This document shows positions 1 to 14,401 of a stretch of 64,000 bases of DNA, in pieces. Origin of the DNA: Acanthosepion lycidas (taxonomy: Eukaryota; Mollusca; Cephalopoda; Sepiida; Sepiidae). The translations under genes and the position numbers were made by a program. Where the stretch lies: NCBI GenBank assembly GCA_963932145.1, contig OZ010571.1:116678946-116742945 (forward strand), written 5' to 3'. Under the pieces are notes generated by a model, which was not told the origin of the DNA, ran no database searches, and was given only the letters and a program-made list of their open reading frames with translations. Each line of letters opens with the position of its first letter. Within the stretch, counting starts at the first letter, position 1.

Positions 1-19
1 ATGAAGTCACATATGTCTC

Positions 20-665
20 TGTAATAATATTAAGATCACTTCCTAGTAATGAAAAATCCGCTAAAACTTCCTCGTTACTCACTTTCGTATTTTCAGAAAT
101 TGGCGACACGACCATATCTCTCTCCCTCCTCGTTTCTATTTTCATCTCCCAGCAGAATACGCAACATTCATTGTCATATAAGAATATAGTTGCAACATAA
201 CAGTTAAGTACTTTTCATTCTTAGTTTAAAGAACATTGTCCTATTCTTGAATACTTCGTGTAGTTTCTGAAATAAGTATAGTGCTAGTCGCACACGTCCT
301 CAACTTCCTGCCTTACATTTGCTCGCGTCTATTGTTACACTATCTACAAAGCTAATTTCTCTTCTTGGATGCTTTTGATATTCCCAATATATAACACTCA
401 TATTCGCTTCTATGTTCTCTTAACGAGCTTGTTTTCTCTCTTTTAATTAAACGCTTCTTCTTGTCTTACTGTTTTCATTCACTGCATTGTCTAAGTACAT
501 TTCCAGCTTCCATTCTGAGTCTCCACTTACTAGTGTGACATCTACGTATCTTGTTATGCCGGCGCTATCATAAATCCTGACAGGACTTCTAGTTCGCTTC
601 AGATTTTCTCACAGTATACGTTAAATAGATTATTGGCTTTACACACTTTCTACTTCCTCACGAAA
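20..665 (-). mobile_element. RTE-like LINE reverse transcriptase remnant
   Basis: Read on the minus strand in shifting frames, this gives pieces of a non-LTR reverse transcriptase. They are LFNVYCEKI followed by SELEVLSGFMI, RYVDVTLVSGDSEWKL, LNCYVATIFLYDNECC and KVSNEEVLAD. These follow the order seen in RTE-type LINEs: the block before the catalytic box, the RYADD box, then the thumb and C-terminal block ending NEEVL. The catalytic YADD is here YVDV (537-551), and several stops and frameshifts break the frame, so it cannot be active. The first part of the RT and the endonuclease are missing or lie outside the match. It resembles the longer plus-strand copy at 38130-39690. The family call rests on remembered motif order, not on a search. 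Confidence 0.7.
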
Positions 666-1889
666 TAATTGAAGGATACAAAATATTTAGCATAATGAAT
701 ATCAACATATATGCGTTCGTACAAATGTAATTATACAAGAAAATTATAGTGTTTCTTTAATTCCAACATCATTGACAGAACATTTTGCTTATTTCAGTAA
801 AGTTTAGTACACGCCTAAGCATATTTTAAAGTATGCCGTTTACGAATGATAAGAAATATCATTCTCAGTCATGTGGCAGGTATTATGGCGATGTAATGGA
901 GAGACTTAATGCAGGTGCAGATAAAACTTTCGAAGAATAAAATTGTATTATATCGCATTCTCTTTTTCTAGGAAATACATTGAAAACTCAATAGTATTAA
1001 AAAAAAAAAAAACTATTAATAAATTCCTGAAATGTTTAAAAGTTTACCACAGAGTAAAACCTTATAAAGTAGACTATCCATCAGTGAAAGTTAATTGTAA
1101 ACAGTTAAAGATACACTGACACGCCAAATATCATGATATAGAAGTGTATAAATTTAGCGATAAGTGGTAACACCCTATTTGGGCGTCAGTGAAATACATA
1201 TGGTGGATCTTGCGTATCCCGGATTAGAATACACATAACAAGGCTTCGTGTAAATTGGAGTTTCAATGAGATATGATAGATGATAGAGATTGTTGTCACT
1301 TGCTATTTCCGTAAGAGTAGTGATATTTGATATTGCCCCCTTCGACGAATCACATGTGTATCTTGTGTACGAGGTAGGTAGTAGTGACTGTGGTAACAGA
1401 GAAGCGATGCTGTCTCAAATGAAACCAATATTCAATCCAAGAGACACCCGACGCATAATCAGCGAGTCTTTCATACGCTAACATGCCTTATCATAGAATA
1501 ATTCAGTAGATTGATTTTGATAACACTACCACACCGGAAATACCTGGACCATGTCAGCGTTTAGACTGGTCAGAATATTAACGATTTTAATTGTTTCCGA
1601 TTTACAAGTATGGTTATTGTGTGATGCAGTCTACGAATAATAGACTAGAGTTTTCAAGAAGACATCCGACAGGCTACTTCTGCTGGGTTTATAATGTTAT
1701 GTGTTGTGTTTTCCTGTTATGAGTTCCAAGTAAGCTACTCATGGAAAGGATAAATTTATATAGCAATTCTTCATGACCATTTGCTATTCAGGAATTGCAT
1801 ATACCCTAATAATAAAGGTTCACTCAATTAATAGATATACAGTGTTATTGGGCTCAAAATTCACCCCAATATTTTTCAGAAATATTTCG
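666..1889. other. AT-rich stretch without recognisable gene
   Basis: No coding pattern or RNA gene was recognised. A short inverted repeat, CACTGAC(A)CGCC near 1117 and GGGCGTCAGTG near 1181, brackets about 55 bases and could be the ends of a small MITE, but no target duplication is obvious. The frame at 1290-1481 has no recognised motif. Confidence 0.5.
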
Positions 1890-2065
1890 AAATCAAGTGG
1901 CCACCATTTTCAATCTAATCGAGAATTTATGGGTTGTGACTTATACCTTTACTCGCACAAAGATACTGCATTTAATAAGATAAAATTATGGATAGATTCT
2001 TGGTAGATGTCATTAGAGAATACTTTCAGTAACTTATGGCATGGATGCAGTTCTATGATGCTTTA
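1890..2065 (+). mobile_element. Tc1/mariner-like transposase C-terminal scrap
   Basis: Translation in two frames gives WPPFSI, then a stop, then an ENLWVV-like stretch (codons read SNREFMG in the neighbouring frame), then SHKDTAFNKIKLWIDSW and SLENTFSNLWHGCSSM. Tc1 transposases carry WPPxSPDLNPIENLW around the third catalytic residue, followed by a region ending in short aromatic and methionine-rich motifs. The order and spacing fit. The D of the SPDLN motif is lost and the frame shifts inside the motif, so this is a relic. Upstream sequence to about 1540 may belong to it but could not be read. Confidence 0.45.
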
Positions 2066-3740
2066 TAAGATGTCCTATATGATACAAGCTACCATGATGT
2101 TTGCCTCGTCAAGTTTTAATATTCATACACAATTCCTGGTATAATAAATGTCCATGTTTAATTACGTTTTTCGCATGTAATATTATTATTCAAACAAGGA
2201 ATGAATTATCTTTATTCATAAATGAACCCAGAAGCTCAAAACGACATAAAATATTCTGTGCTCATGAATAAAATGATAGTTTAGTATTCACATTATAATA
2301 TGTACCGATTTCTATTTTATAAAATTATTCAGTCCTTAAACCAATGCGTTTCTAGGTTTTTTTTTTCTAATTCACGATTACTACAGATATATCTTCCCTA
2401 CTCTAGCTTGTATTTGTTTGAAAATTAATTCAATTTATAATATATGTTTCTTATAAAATTGAAACAAGAAATATTTTTCTAATTATTACTGTCAAATAGT
2501 GCAAGGAAACTACATATACATATTTGTCCTTAATAATACACATCTTTTTGGGAATATAATCTTTTTTAATTGTGTTATCTTTGCGATTAAATAGTCTTTT
2601 TTTTAAGAATGCTCTAGATTGATCGAGAAGCCATTAAGAAATTTGAAAACACCTATAATTTTACTGCTTACAACAGGAACATAAATATTCTCCTGCCTCT
2701 CCTATTTTGGCTTTTAAGACCTATTGCCTCATTATTTCTAGAAAGGACAAAATATGCTGAACAACCACATTTCACATTCCAGTAATTACTATGTTTCTTA
2801 AAATAGAAATTTCCATTTACTATCTATATAATTAAAATATCTAAACAGCGATAATCATACAAATATATTTCTTCTTCTTCTTCTTCCTTTTTTTTTCTTC
2901 TTCTTCTTCCTTTTTTTTCTTCTTCTTCCTTTTTTCTTCTTATTAATGTACCGTATCTATTAAGGAATTTGGCGATCATGTTTCTCTACAATTGGCTGTT
3001 CTTTGAATCTCTTAATAAATTTTCTCTTTGTGTTAATTCTCCTTAGACTTATTCGACGATATATTTAGTCGACTTGCTTGGGTACAGCATACTTTGTTTC
3101 CCTCTGACTCTCTAGACTTCAATTTGTACTATGAGTATTACATTTTCCATGAATTTTTGTTTCATAATATACCCTGGAAATTTCAAATGATACTTCCTGA
3201 TGTTAAATATAAGCGTCCATTTTGCCTCTGAAATTTCCTATTTCATCGTTCCTAACATATTCGGTCAATGGGATTCTTAGCATCCTTCTGTAGGACAACA
3301 TTTACTCATTTATAATATGAACAACATAAACCCTGTTGCACAATAGCATGTTTCATGACAAAATATCATTAGCAAAACTTCATAATACTGTGCATTTATA
3401 AGTGTATATTAACATGGTTTATTCCTATATATATTTACACAAAAAGTTTACGTGCATCAAATGTTTGCCCCAAATATTTTTTTATGTTTATGCAGAATAA
3501 AATCTGGTACAGGTTAAAAATCGAAAATGGTTGTTTATAGGATTTAATTTCCATGCAACTTGCATTTAAGGAGTTGTTAAAATTAAATAATAACTAATAT
3601 TCAACATTATAATGGGCATGAAAAATTCAAATTATTTGAAATCTAATAAACTGCGTAACAACAGATATATTTAATAGAAAATATCAGGGTATATTTAGCT
3701 AATTTTGGGTCGAAGTAAATATATGCATTTGATCTGCGTT
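2066..3740. other. AT-rich non-coding stretch
   Basis: No gene or known repeat body is recognised. The only notable part is a pyrimidine tract of imperfect (TTC)n and T runs at 2868-2942. Confidence 0.5.
2868..2942. repeat. polypyrimidine (TTC)n tract
   Basis: Three near-identical blocks of TTC repeats separated by T8-like runs form a pure pyrimidine strand. Such tracts can form triplex DNA. Here it is simply a compound microsatellite that appears to have duplicated as blocks. Confidence 0.85.
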
Positions 3741-3935
3741 AGGCGTTTTGGACTACGCATTGAATCAGTAATCGGACAGCCGAGATCGGATTCCAGTAGA
3801 GTTCGTTATATTTACTTACGCGGAATGAGCCTTGGGAAAGGTATTAATGTGTCTCCACTCCGCCTCCTGTTTGTTAGATAATAGGAGAAATTGAGTTTAT
3901 AGCAGATCTCCGAGCAAGCCTTGGACCAGGGAATT
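3741..3935 (+). mobile_element. tRNA-derived SINE
   Basis: The head resembles a pol III promoter, with an A-box-like GGACTACGC region and a B-box-like GATCGGATTCC. It is followed by GTTATATTTACTTACGCG and GGGAAAGGTATTAATG. The same body blocks recur at 41239-41631, 55119-55262 and 60785-60960, and the downstream block GAGTTTATAGC...CCTTGGACCAGGGA matches the 41.4-kb copy. Dispersed copies with a tRNA-like head define a SINE. The copy is diverged and has no clear tail. Confidence 0.7.
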
Positions 3936-5785
3936 TTTTCAGTTTTGTATGTAGAATATTGTGCATCAGGAAGAGTCTCCGTTTACTACTCTTTTTTTTT
4001 AAATATATGCTTGAATCTGTTTTAAGTGTCAAGGAAGTATCGCTCAGAGAAAATAATAATTTATTTTAGCGACAATCTTTAGAAAAAATACGGAGCTTAG
4101 ATTTGTTTCGCACCATGTCGAGCACGTTCATATTTAAGAGTAGATATTGTGTTATTTACATTCACAATAAAAAAGAAAAATACGCTATTTTAATTTGTAG
4201 AAAATAGAATCAGATTTCCGGAGATAAATTTCTAAGCTATGTATTTTATACTGAGAATGTTATCTCATTGATGAAACTGATAAACATAAATGCCGTCTAG
4301 CTGGCAAATTGAAAATAGTATAATGTAAATTAAATTTAAATTTTCTGATATCGAAACTATCACTAAGATTTGTTTTCCAAATATTGATCAAATTGAAAAC
4401 GGCGAAGTGATCGAATATGGTAGAATCCTTCATCACTTGAACTATAGCTTTACACATGTAAATAAGATATTTTGTTTTATTCTTGCTTTTATGAATTGTT
4501 CAGGACTAAGAAAATAATCCAGAAAACAAAATATTTTATTGCCCGAATTTACTCGATTGTCTGCATATTTTTTATAACTATTTTTCAGGAAAAAGAAAAT
4601 AGAGCATAATTTCATTTTGACTTTCATATGTCTATATTTAAGAAATGTTACCATATATAATATGATCACTCAGTGTGTCAATTTTTGTAAAATTATTATA
4701 TTTAATAATAGAAAGAGCAAGAAATATTGTAAGGAAATATAACATACAATATTAGGAAATATACAGATCAACCCAAGAAATATGTGTCTCAAAAATGATA
4801 AATTTCTTAGCAACCGAAGTAATATATATATAATTCTATTTAATATATAGAAATACACTACGCTGAAAAATATATTGGCTGATAGAATATTTGTCTGAAT
4901 AATTAATAGGATTATTATCGTTATTTGATTATAGCCATAATAAATATGTTCGTTTATTATCAATGTATACGTTTGAATTTATATTTATTTCATATAATGA
5001 TATATTAGAACTAATAATTACTTGCATACATATGGATTTTATGGAAATATGACGTAAAAATTCGCTTTTAACAGAAATTATTTTATTGTATTAAATTATT
5101 GTTTTCTCATCGTTATTTTGCACATACTTCAATGAAGTAAGTTCATATTTTCATGCCTGATTCACTATTAAAATGATTTATTTACTAGGAAAAGTAATTC
5201 TCGGAACATAGAATGCCGAACCGCAGGTTATAAAAAGCTCAACATAATATTTGAAATCCATACTATAGATTGATATCTAAGCCTATTCCTTCCCTTATAT
5301 CAAACATTATGAACAGAAAGACCAATACGTTATGGAAAGCAAATATAGTTTTCTTTCCGGTACATTTATACGAAATACCTCTCTGGAAAGCGTAGATGGG
5401 ATAAAATATTTAAAGAATGGTGGACTTGTGGTAGGGAAATCATACCAGTAATTGAAACAAGTAAGGAGATTAACAACATTTCACAAAGGATTGATGGTTA
5501 GGTCTGAAAATATGGATTATTTTATATTCTAGAAAACAGCATATTATCATTTGCTTGTGGTAAATTTTGCAATAATTTTGTGATTACGGTAAGATAACGG
5601 CACGCATACATATATAGTCCTCACATATGATGCAGGAACCAAACTATCAATGATTCACCTTACTGGAATGCGCATATCGAAGGTAAAAATTGAATCAAAT
5701 TACATGCAAATGCAACCCCGTTGCACACAAGCCGTTACAACACACTCAATAACCTGCAATGATTTCTCTTTGCTAAATCATGAGG
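3936..5785. other. AT-rich non-coding stretch
   Basis: Minus-strand frames at 4260-4963 are short, AT-driven and rich in Ile, Tyr and Phe. I see no motif in them. No RNA gene or known repeat was recognised. Confidence 0.5.
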
Positions 5786-6064
5786 GACGGTTATTCACAT
5801 AGCAACGATTTAACCAGACGTCATTATGAGGTGACTTAATTCACACAGTTACGATTTAACCAGACGTCATTATGAGGTGACGTAATTCACACAGCAACGA
5901 TTTAACCAGCCGTCATTATGAGTTGACGTAATTCACAAACCGACTATTTCACCAGAGGTCATTATGAGTGGACGTTTTCACACACAGACGATTTTCGCAG
6001 ACGTCATTATGATTGGACTTTATTCACACTTCGACGATATCACCAGAGGTCATTATGAGTAGAC
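5786..6064. repeat. 46-bp minisatellite, about six units
   Basis: The anchor TCATTATGA recurs at 5821, 5867, 5913, 5959, 6004 and 6050, giving spacings of 46, 46, 46, 45 and 46. Each unit reads roughly TTCACACAG-ACGATTT-ACCAGACG-TCATTATGA-GTGACGT. Units diverge progressively from left to right. GACGTCA-like (CRE-like) palindromes occur in several units, probably by chance. The unit gives no coding sense. Confidence 0.9.
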
Positions 6065-6715
6065 TGTCCAAAACTGATATTCGGTCAATAGAAGTAGTGT
6101 CGACAGTATTCTTGATGCTTGTATCTGCTCTGTAATTTCGTATGATATTGGGGATTGCATGAACCATTAGATTTATTCTGTCATTTGTTACAATTTTTAA
6201 ATCATTTACATATGACTTGTTCTTCAGGTGGTAACAGTTGATGCAAACATACAAAAAATCCATATTAATTCTATTAGCGCTCTCTCCCTGCATTCGATAT
6301 TGAGCATTCTACCATAAAGCCTGCTTGCGTTAAATGCCTCTTTATCAACCAAACATTGAAAAAACCGCAATTTTTCCTTCACCAACAGTATTTCAAATTA
6401 ACATTTTACATATATTATTATTATTATTATTTTTATTTTCTTTGCTTTCTGCCGTTTACACATTTCTTTCCGGGTCCCACCCAGGGACCTAAGGTTAGAA
6501 ATGGCATCATGACACTTTTCACTGACAAAAAAAAAAAAAAAAAAAACTTACATAGATAGAGCCCTTCGTAAAGTGTGGGCTGTACTTGTCAGAACAATTT
6601 TTTGTATCTCCCTGAGGCATGGGCTTCCAGGAATCCCTGCAATTAGTCTACTGCAATCTTTTCCAACCAGTCCCAGGGCTCCAACTACAACAGGGATTGT
6701 TGATGTTCCCATATG

Positions 6716-9368
6716 CTACATTTTCGAGACCTCTATTTCAAGGTCCTTGTATTTTGACAGCTTTTTGAATATCTTCAAAGATACATTGCAGTCAGCAGGG
6801 ACTGCCATATCAATAAGGAGGCACCGTTTTTGTTTGTGGTCTTTAATAACAATATCTGGGCGGTTGCCCTTGATTGTTCTGTCAGTGTGAATTGTGTAGT
6901 CCCATAGAATTGTAACAGGTCCTATCTCCGTAACCGGGTCTGGGTGGTGTTGGTACCACTTTCTTTCAGTTTCCTTCCCGTAGAAGTTGCAGATTTTCCA
7001 GTGATGATATTGGCCCACTCTGTCGTGTCGGGTTTTATATTCAGTGGGTGCCAACATCGTGCAACCTGATACAAGATGATCAATCGTTTCTGGATATTTA
7101 TCACAGAATCTGCATTTTGGGCTGACACAATATTTTAGTATATGTGCTTGATAATTCCTAGTTAGCAAGCATTGGTCCTGCGCAGCAAGGATAAAACCTT
7201 CAGTTTCCGCTTTCAACCCTGCACTGCGTAGCCACTGATGGGTACGGGTTTTGTCTACATCAGCTTGTTTGATACGGGCAGAGTATTGGCCATGAAGCGG
7301 TTTATCTTGCCATCGCTTCTGTATCTGGTCGGTTGCATTCGTCTTTACTGTCTTTTTCAAGTATTTTGCAGTTTCAGCCGGTGTATTGTGCTGTAGTTGC
7401 ATCTCTACGCCCATTTGAAGCTCCAGTTTGAATTTGTTGGCTTCTTTCATTACGGAGTAAAGACGCTTACTATTTCGTGTTCCTTGACGCATACCATCAT
7501 CCAGTCTTCTGTAGTTTCCAAGTATCTTTGGAGGCTAATTGTTGTAGTTTTGTAGGACAGTATTAGTTGAACTAATCCTCTGCCTCCTTCGGATCTGGGC
7601 ACATACAGACGATCAACATCAGCTTTGGGATGATGCATGCGATAGCAAGTGAGAAGTTTTCTCGTTTTGGCGTCCATTCGCTTAATTTCAGATATGGTCA
7701 AGTTAAGGACATTAAAGCTGTAATGCACCACTGGGACAGCCAATGTGTTTATAGCTGATATTCTATTTTTTGAGTTTAGTTCAGTATTTAGTATCAGACG
7801 AACACGCCTGTAGTACTCTTTTCTTATTTTTTCTTTCATTTGGGGGTGTTGTATGCCATCTCCTTCGCTAATTCCTAGGTACTTATAAGCTTCTTCATGC
7901 TCCAATTCCCTAATCTTTGTGACAAAATCTAAATCTATTGAGGGTGTTTCTGTAATTCTACCTTTCTTGAATGTTACTTTTGCACATTTATCTAATCCGA
8001 AGTCCATATCTATGTCGTCACTAAAGTATTTTACAATATTGAGGAGGCCTTTCAACTCATTGTCGTCTTTGGCAAAGAGTTTGAGATCATCCATGTATAG
8101 TAGGTGATTGAAAATTTTCTTATTTATTTTGTAACCATAGCTACTGTTGTTCAGTTCATGTGTAAGAGGGGTTAAGGATAAACAAAACAGAAGGGGTGAC
8201 AGAGAGTCTCCTTGAAAAATTCCACGTCGGATATTCAGACGGTTGGATATGGCAGTGCCCCCGGTGTGCCTAAGGTATAATTTTGTGTTCCACATCCCCA
8301 TGCTGTGCTTAAGAAAGTTTAATACCACAGGGGGGGGTTTGTACATTTCCAAAGTCTTAAGGATCCAAGAATGTGGAACACTATCAAAGGCTTTACGTTA
8401 ATCAATCCACGCTGCACTGAGATTTCTTCGTCGTCTTCTGCAAATTTCCAGGATCATTTTATTTATCAGATGTTGATCTTTGCAGCCATATGAACCTCTA
8501 CTGCATCCCTTCTGTTCCAGCGGGAGAATGCTGTTTTTTTCCAAAAAGGAATAAGTACGGTTCGTCAGTACAGACGTGATCAACTTATACGTTGTGGAAA
8601 GACATGTTATCGGTCTATAATTTTTCGGGTCGTCTGTTTCAGTTGTTTTTGGTATGAGGTATGTAATACCTTCAGTAACCCATTCCGGGATTTTATTGGG
8701 ATTATTTACAAGCGTTGATAATGTTTTTGCAAGTATGCCATGGGTAGATGAGAGATGATACAGCCAGAAATTGGGCAACTTGTCATTTCCTGGGGATTTC
8801 CATTTTTGGGATTTCGTTAGTGCTTGCCTAACATCACCTGTGGATATATTTTCCCATTCTTGCAGAGGTGTATCCAGCAGTCGTTCTTCTTCACGCCGTA
8901 TCCATTCTGCATTTGGGTTACATTGCTTTGGGTTGCTCCAAATATTTTCCCAAAATGTCTGTACATTATCAATCGATGGTGGCGTTTCGACATGTATAGG
9001 CGTTTTTCCAATTTCCCTGTAAAATTTCTTAAGATCTGTTCGGAATATTTTATTTTGTCGATAGAATCTACAACGTTTCTCGTATCGTCTTGTTCTCTGT
9101 GCTTTTAGCTGAAGTTTCTGTTTCAGCATTTCCTTGATCGATGGAATATCAATTAGGGATTTAATGCTATATTTCCGTTTGATCTTTTTGGAATTACGTG
9201 TGGAAATATTAGGGTTTCTGGTGAGCTCAACTAATATGGACAGCTCACATCTGATTTGTTTTATTTCTCGTATCAGTTTGATTTTCCAAGCTGGTTCTCT
9301 CTGTCTGTTAATTTTATTTATTGTCTTAACACCAAGCTTCAGAGTTGCTGCTAGAGCTGTTGCGTATA

Positions 9369-9422
<54 letters not shown>

Positions 9423-9432
9423 AAATACACTT
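6716..9432 (-). pseudogene. LINE ORF: RT, CCHC finger and REL endonuclease, lightly broken
   Basis: The minus-strand frame is open from 9432 through a poly-Asn stretch coded by the (AAT)n tract. A first Met used by simple callers lies at 9129, but the frame and homology run upstream of it. RT motifs include KWKSPGNDKLPNFW, IPKTTETDDPKNYRPI, EQKGCSRGSYGCKDQHL, GDSLSPLLF and the catalytic YMDD near 8090. Then come a CCHC finger, CRFCDKYPETIDHLVSGC, near 7100 and the nuclease core RPDIVI-(12)-CLLIDMAVPADC near 6790-6850. Two lesions are visible. A TAA at 8398-8400 replaces a Tyr-like codon in the WIDYRKAFD box, and a likely 1-base deletion near 7465 shifts WMMVCVKEHE into the frame of NSKRLYSVMKEAN. 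Otherwise about 900 codons are colinear, so the insertion is young compared with its neighbours. Confidence 0.85.
9368..9421. repeat. (ATT)n microsatellite at the LINE 5' edge
   Basis: About 18 perfect ATT units directly abut the 5'-truncated end of LINE copy 1. The family's own 3' tail is also (AAT)n on the minus strand. Confidence 0.95.
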
Positions 9433-9736
9433 TTAAGAGCCGAATCTAGGTGGGTTGTCAGTGTTGTTGCGCCCATGTCACTAGAAGATTCGGGTCTCAA
9501 TAAACAACAGACTTTTCGGTGGGTAACCCGACCGAATATGATCAGTATTCAGCCCGCACCCAGAATAAAATTTGCTACTAGCTTTAAGACGTGCATTATA
9601 TAAATTCACCCAGAAAACGGCAACTAATCAAGACTTCACTTGGGCTATTCGGTGTTAAAGACTGGGTGTGCTTAGTTGTACTGATCTTCCTAAATGCGGC
9701 CAAAATAGGGTGTTTTTTAGAAGAGAAGGAATCTAA

Positions 9737-9741
<5 letters not shown>
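9433..9741. other. moderately GC-rich unassigned segment
   Basis: This 300-base stretch between two microsatellites is less AT-rich than its surroundings (for example GGTGGGTAACCCGACCG and GCCCGCACCC). It has no recognisable protein or RNA motif. It may be an old repeat body ending in the (TA)n tract at 9742. Confidence 0.4.

Positions 9742-9809
<68 letters not shown>
9742..9809. repeat. (TA)n microsatellite
   Basis: An uninterrupted TA tract. Its translation as alternating Ile-Tyr is not a gene. Confidence 0.97.
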
Positions 9810-9816
<7 letters not shown>

Positions 9817-10080
9817 ATAAAAACGATTTATGATATTGGCTCGTCTTACGACTTATTTTTCTTTCTTTCTCTTCCTCCACTTTTAACTTGTTTATTATAT
9901 CTTATTTTTTGGGTCTTTTTCTTTTTAAAACTTTCCTTTTTATTCTTATTTTTCTTAACTACAGACTTAACAAAATGTTTACAATAGAGTGATGAAAATG
10001 ACATAGACTCTTTACAAAAAGAAAACTCCTAAAATGCGGTGTGAATAATTTGCGATATTGATTGAGACTCTAATAAATTA

Positions 10081-10392
10081 CGTTTAAAAATTAAGAGAAA
10101 TAACATTTAACTAAAATGGCTTAAAAAGAAATTAATCAAGCTATTTATATGTTAAATAATAGTTAAAAAAGCATAAAATGTAAATTTTGGATAACATAAG
10201 TTACTCCCAAAACATTATCCTTAACGAAAGTAATTCGTTTAAAAACTAAGAGAAATAATATTTAACTAAAATTGATTCAATTAAATTAATCAAGATATTT
10301 ATTTACATATTGAATAATAGTTAAAAGAAAAATAGCGTGTAAATTTAGCTAAAATAAGTTACTCCTAAAAAAAAAATTATCCTCAAAGTAAA
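10081..10392. repeat. two-copy tandem repeat, 155-bp unit
   Basis: CGTTTAAAAA-TTAAGAGAAATAA at 10081 recurs with few changes at 10236. The following text (TTAACTAAAAT, AATTAATCAAG, AATAATAGTTAAAA, TAAGTTACTCC, ATTATCCT) recurs in the same order. This is a diverged direct duplication of AT-rich sequence with no coding content. Confidence 0.75.
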
Positions 10393-10739
10393 GAGATTGA
10401 AAAAATGAGTAAATACGAAAAAAATAAAAATTTCGAAACGTAAAAAGGGTACTTACGAAAAAAATGCGTGTAAAGAAAAGGAAAGCTTACGTGTAAGAAT
10501 ATTTTTTGTAATAAAATAAATCTAATCGAAAGACCAGTAAAACGCAAAAATGAAGTCGTTGAATATGCGACTGAATGCAACTTATATAAACTGATTCTCT
10601 GTCATCTATATATACAAATTTAACATACATATATACAAATCAATATACACTTTTAAGCCTTTAAGTGTTGTATGTTCATCTACACCGGGAACGTTCGTAT
10701 TTTTAGTTGATTTGGGTCACTCATTAGCCCTATTTATAC

Positions 10740-13230
<2,491 letters not shown>

Positions 13231-13290
<60 letters not shown>
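13231..13290. repeat. (ATT)n tract, 3' tail of LINE copy 2
   Basis: About twenty ATT units lie immediately 3' (minus strand) of the LINE 3' UTR, as expected for a LINE family ending in short tandem repeats. Confidence 0.95.
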
Positions 13291-13292
<2 letters not shown>

Positions 13293-14060
13293 TCTGCTGG
13301 TGCTTATTCATTTCTTTCCGGTTCAAAATCAGGGACATAATATAAGAAATGTCATCATGGCATTTTCTACCTAGCAGTTGATAGAGCCGCTCTTATGGTG
13401 TGTGCTCTACACGTGAGCACATTTTGTTGCATTTCTGTAAGGGTTTCGCTACCAGGAATGCCTTCAATGAGTCTATCGAAGGAAGTGGGACTTGAAATAT
13501 TGATGTCCTCATGAGCCACAATTCTGAGATTTTGATTTTATTTTGACTGTCATTGAACTTTGATATAATTTCGAAGATCTTCATAGATACATTACAGTCT
13601 GCAGGGACTGCAATTGCCTGTTTAGAAGATAGCAGCGGTTGTTTCAGTAATATTGACATCCGTGCATTTTGGCCCTTGAAATGTGTGTTTTGTACCTGTT
13701 GTTACTTGATCCATGTAGTTCTTTCATTGTGCATTTTGCAGTTTTCCCATATCTTACACCAGATATCCTTGACTTTCTGGATATTAGGTGGGACATTTAT
13801 CTCTATTTTATTTTTAGCCATTTTCTCGATATAATTTTGGCAACTTATTTGAAGATCTTGTGTTGCGAGAAGAATGTTTCTTTTTTTCATAACGCATGAT
13901 TCTCTGTGCCTTCGACTGAATTTGTTGTTTCCGCTTCACTTTAACTTTTGGTACGTCAGTCTTACATTTTATTTCAACGCTTCGTTTCAGTTGTCTTGTA
14001 TCTTTGTTATTCATTTTGGAGACATTGTCTACTTCACTTAGAAATGACAATTGTCTTCAT
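13231..14060 (-). mobile_element. REL-endonuclease LINE copy 2, internally deleted
   Basis: On the minus strand the sequence starts (14050) with LSFLSEVDNVSKMNNKDTRQ and QSKAQRIMRYEKK, then NVPPNIQKVKDIWCKIWEN. These align with the N-terminal region of copy 1 (KAQRTRRYEKR, TPPSIDNVQTFWENIW). At about 13700-13655 it jumps to the far C-terminal nuclease, reading a worn RPDIVI followed by AVPADCNVSMKIF. The 3' UTR follows (CATTTCTTTCCGG and GTCATCATGGCA blocks shared with copy 1), then an (AAT)n tail at 13231-13290. The whole RT and the CCHC finger are missing. Both ends are kept, as in non-autonomous derivatives. Frames are broken. Confidence 0.8.
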
Positions 14061-14279
14061 AGTTTATTTATTTAGGTTTGTATTATTCCTTTACAGAATG
14101 GATTCTTTCTTTTTTCCTTTACGTTGTCTTTTTACTTTTTAAGCAACTGTTTTGAGATTTTTGCCGTCACTTGGCATATAATTGTTGTGAAGACATTTAA
14201 AAAATTTGTCAGTGTTTTTCAAGATTGAAAAAAATTATAAATATCAATGACAAAAATTAATTTATTGGTAAAATCAAAA

Positions 14280-14401
<122 letters not shown>

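Larger units (their letters stand above)
6412..9432 (-). mobile_element. REL-endonuclease LINE (R4/Dong-like), 5'-truncated, copy 1
   Basis: A non-LTR retrotransposon copy lies on the minus strand. Its order is an open frame from 9432, RT, a CCHC finger, an REL endonuclease, a 3' UTR with a poly-T (minus) run at 6527-6546, and an (AAT)n 3' tail seen as ATT repeats at 6413-6431. An LINE with a C-terminal CCHC finger and a PD-(D/E)XK-type nuclease belongs to the early-branching R2/R4/NeSL/CRE/Hero group. R4/Dong/Rex6 is my best guess from the short-repeat tail. Two more copies share its 3' UTR, at 13231-14060 and 57640-59185. A CAP-like N-terminal zinc finger and the 5' UTR are absent, so the copy is 5'-truncated. 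Confidence 0.8.

Noticed and set aside
5786..6064. Possible CRISPR-like array
   Set aside because: Repeats are contiguous with no unique spacers, divergence is graded, and the genome is eukaryotic. It is a minisatellite.
6024..6293. 89-codon minus-strand frame
   Set aside because: No recognised motif. Its last part is the minisatellite and the rest has no supporting context. It remains a weak possibility only.
6573..9436. Plus-strand frames of 60-105 codons
   Set aside because: They are antisense shadows of the minus-strand LINE ORF.
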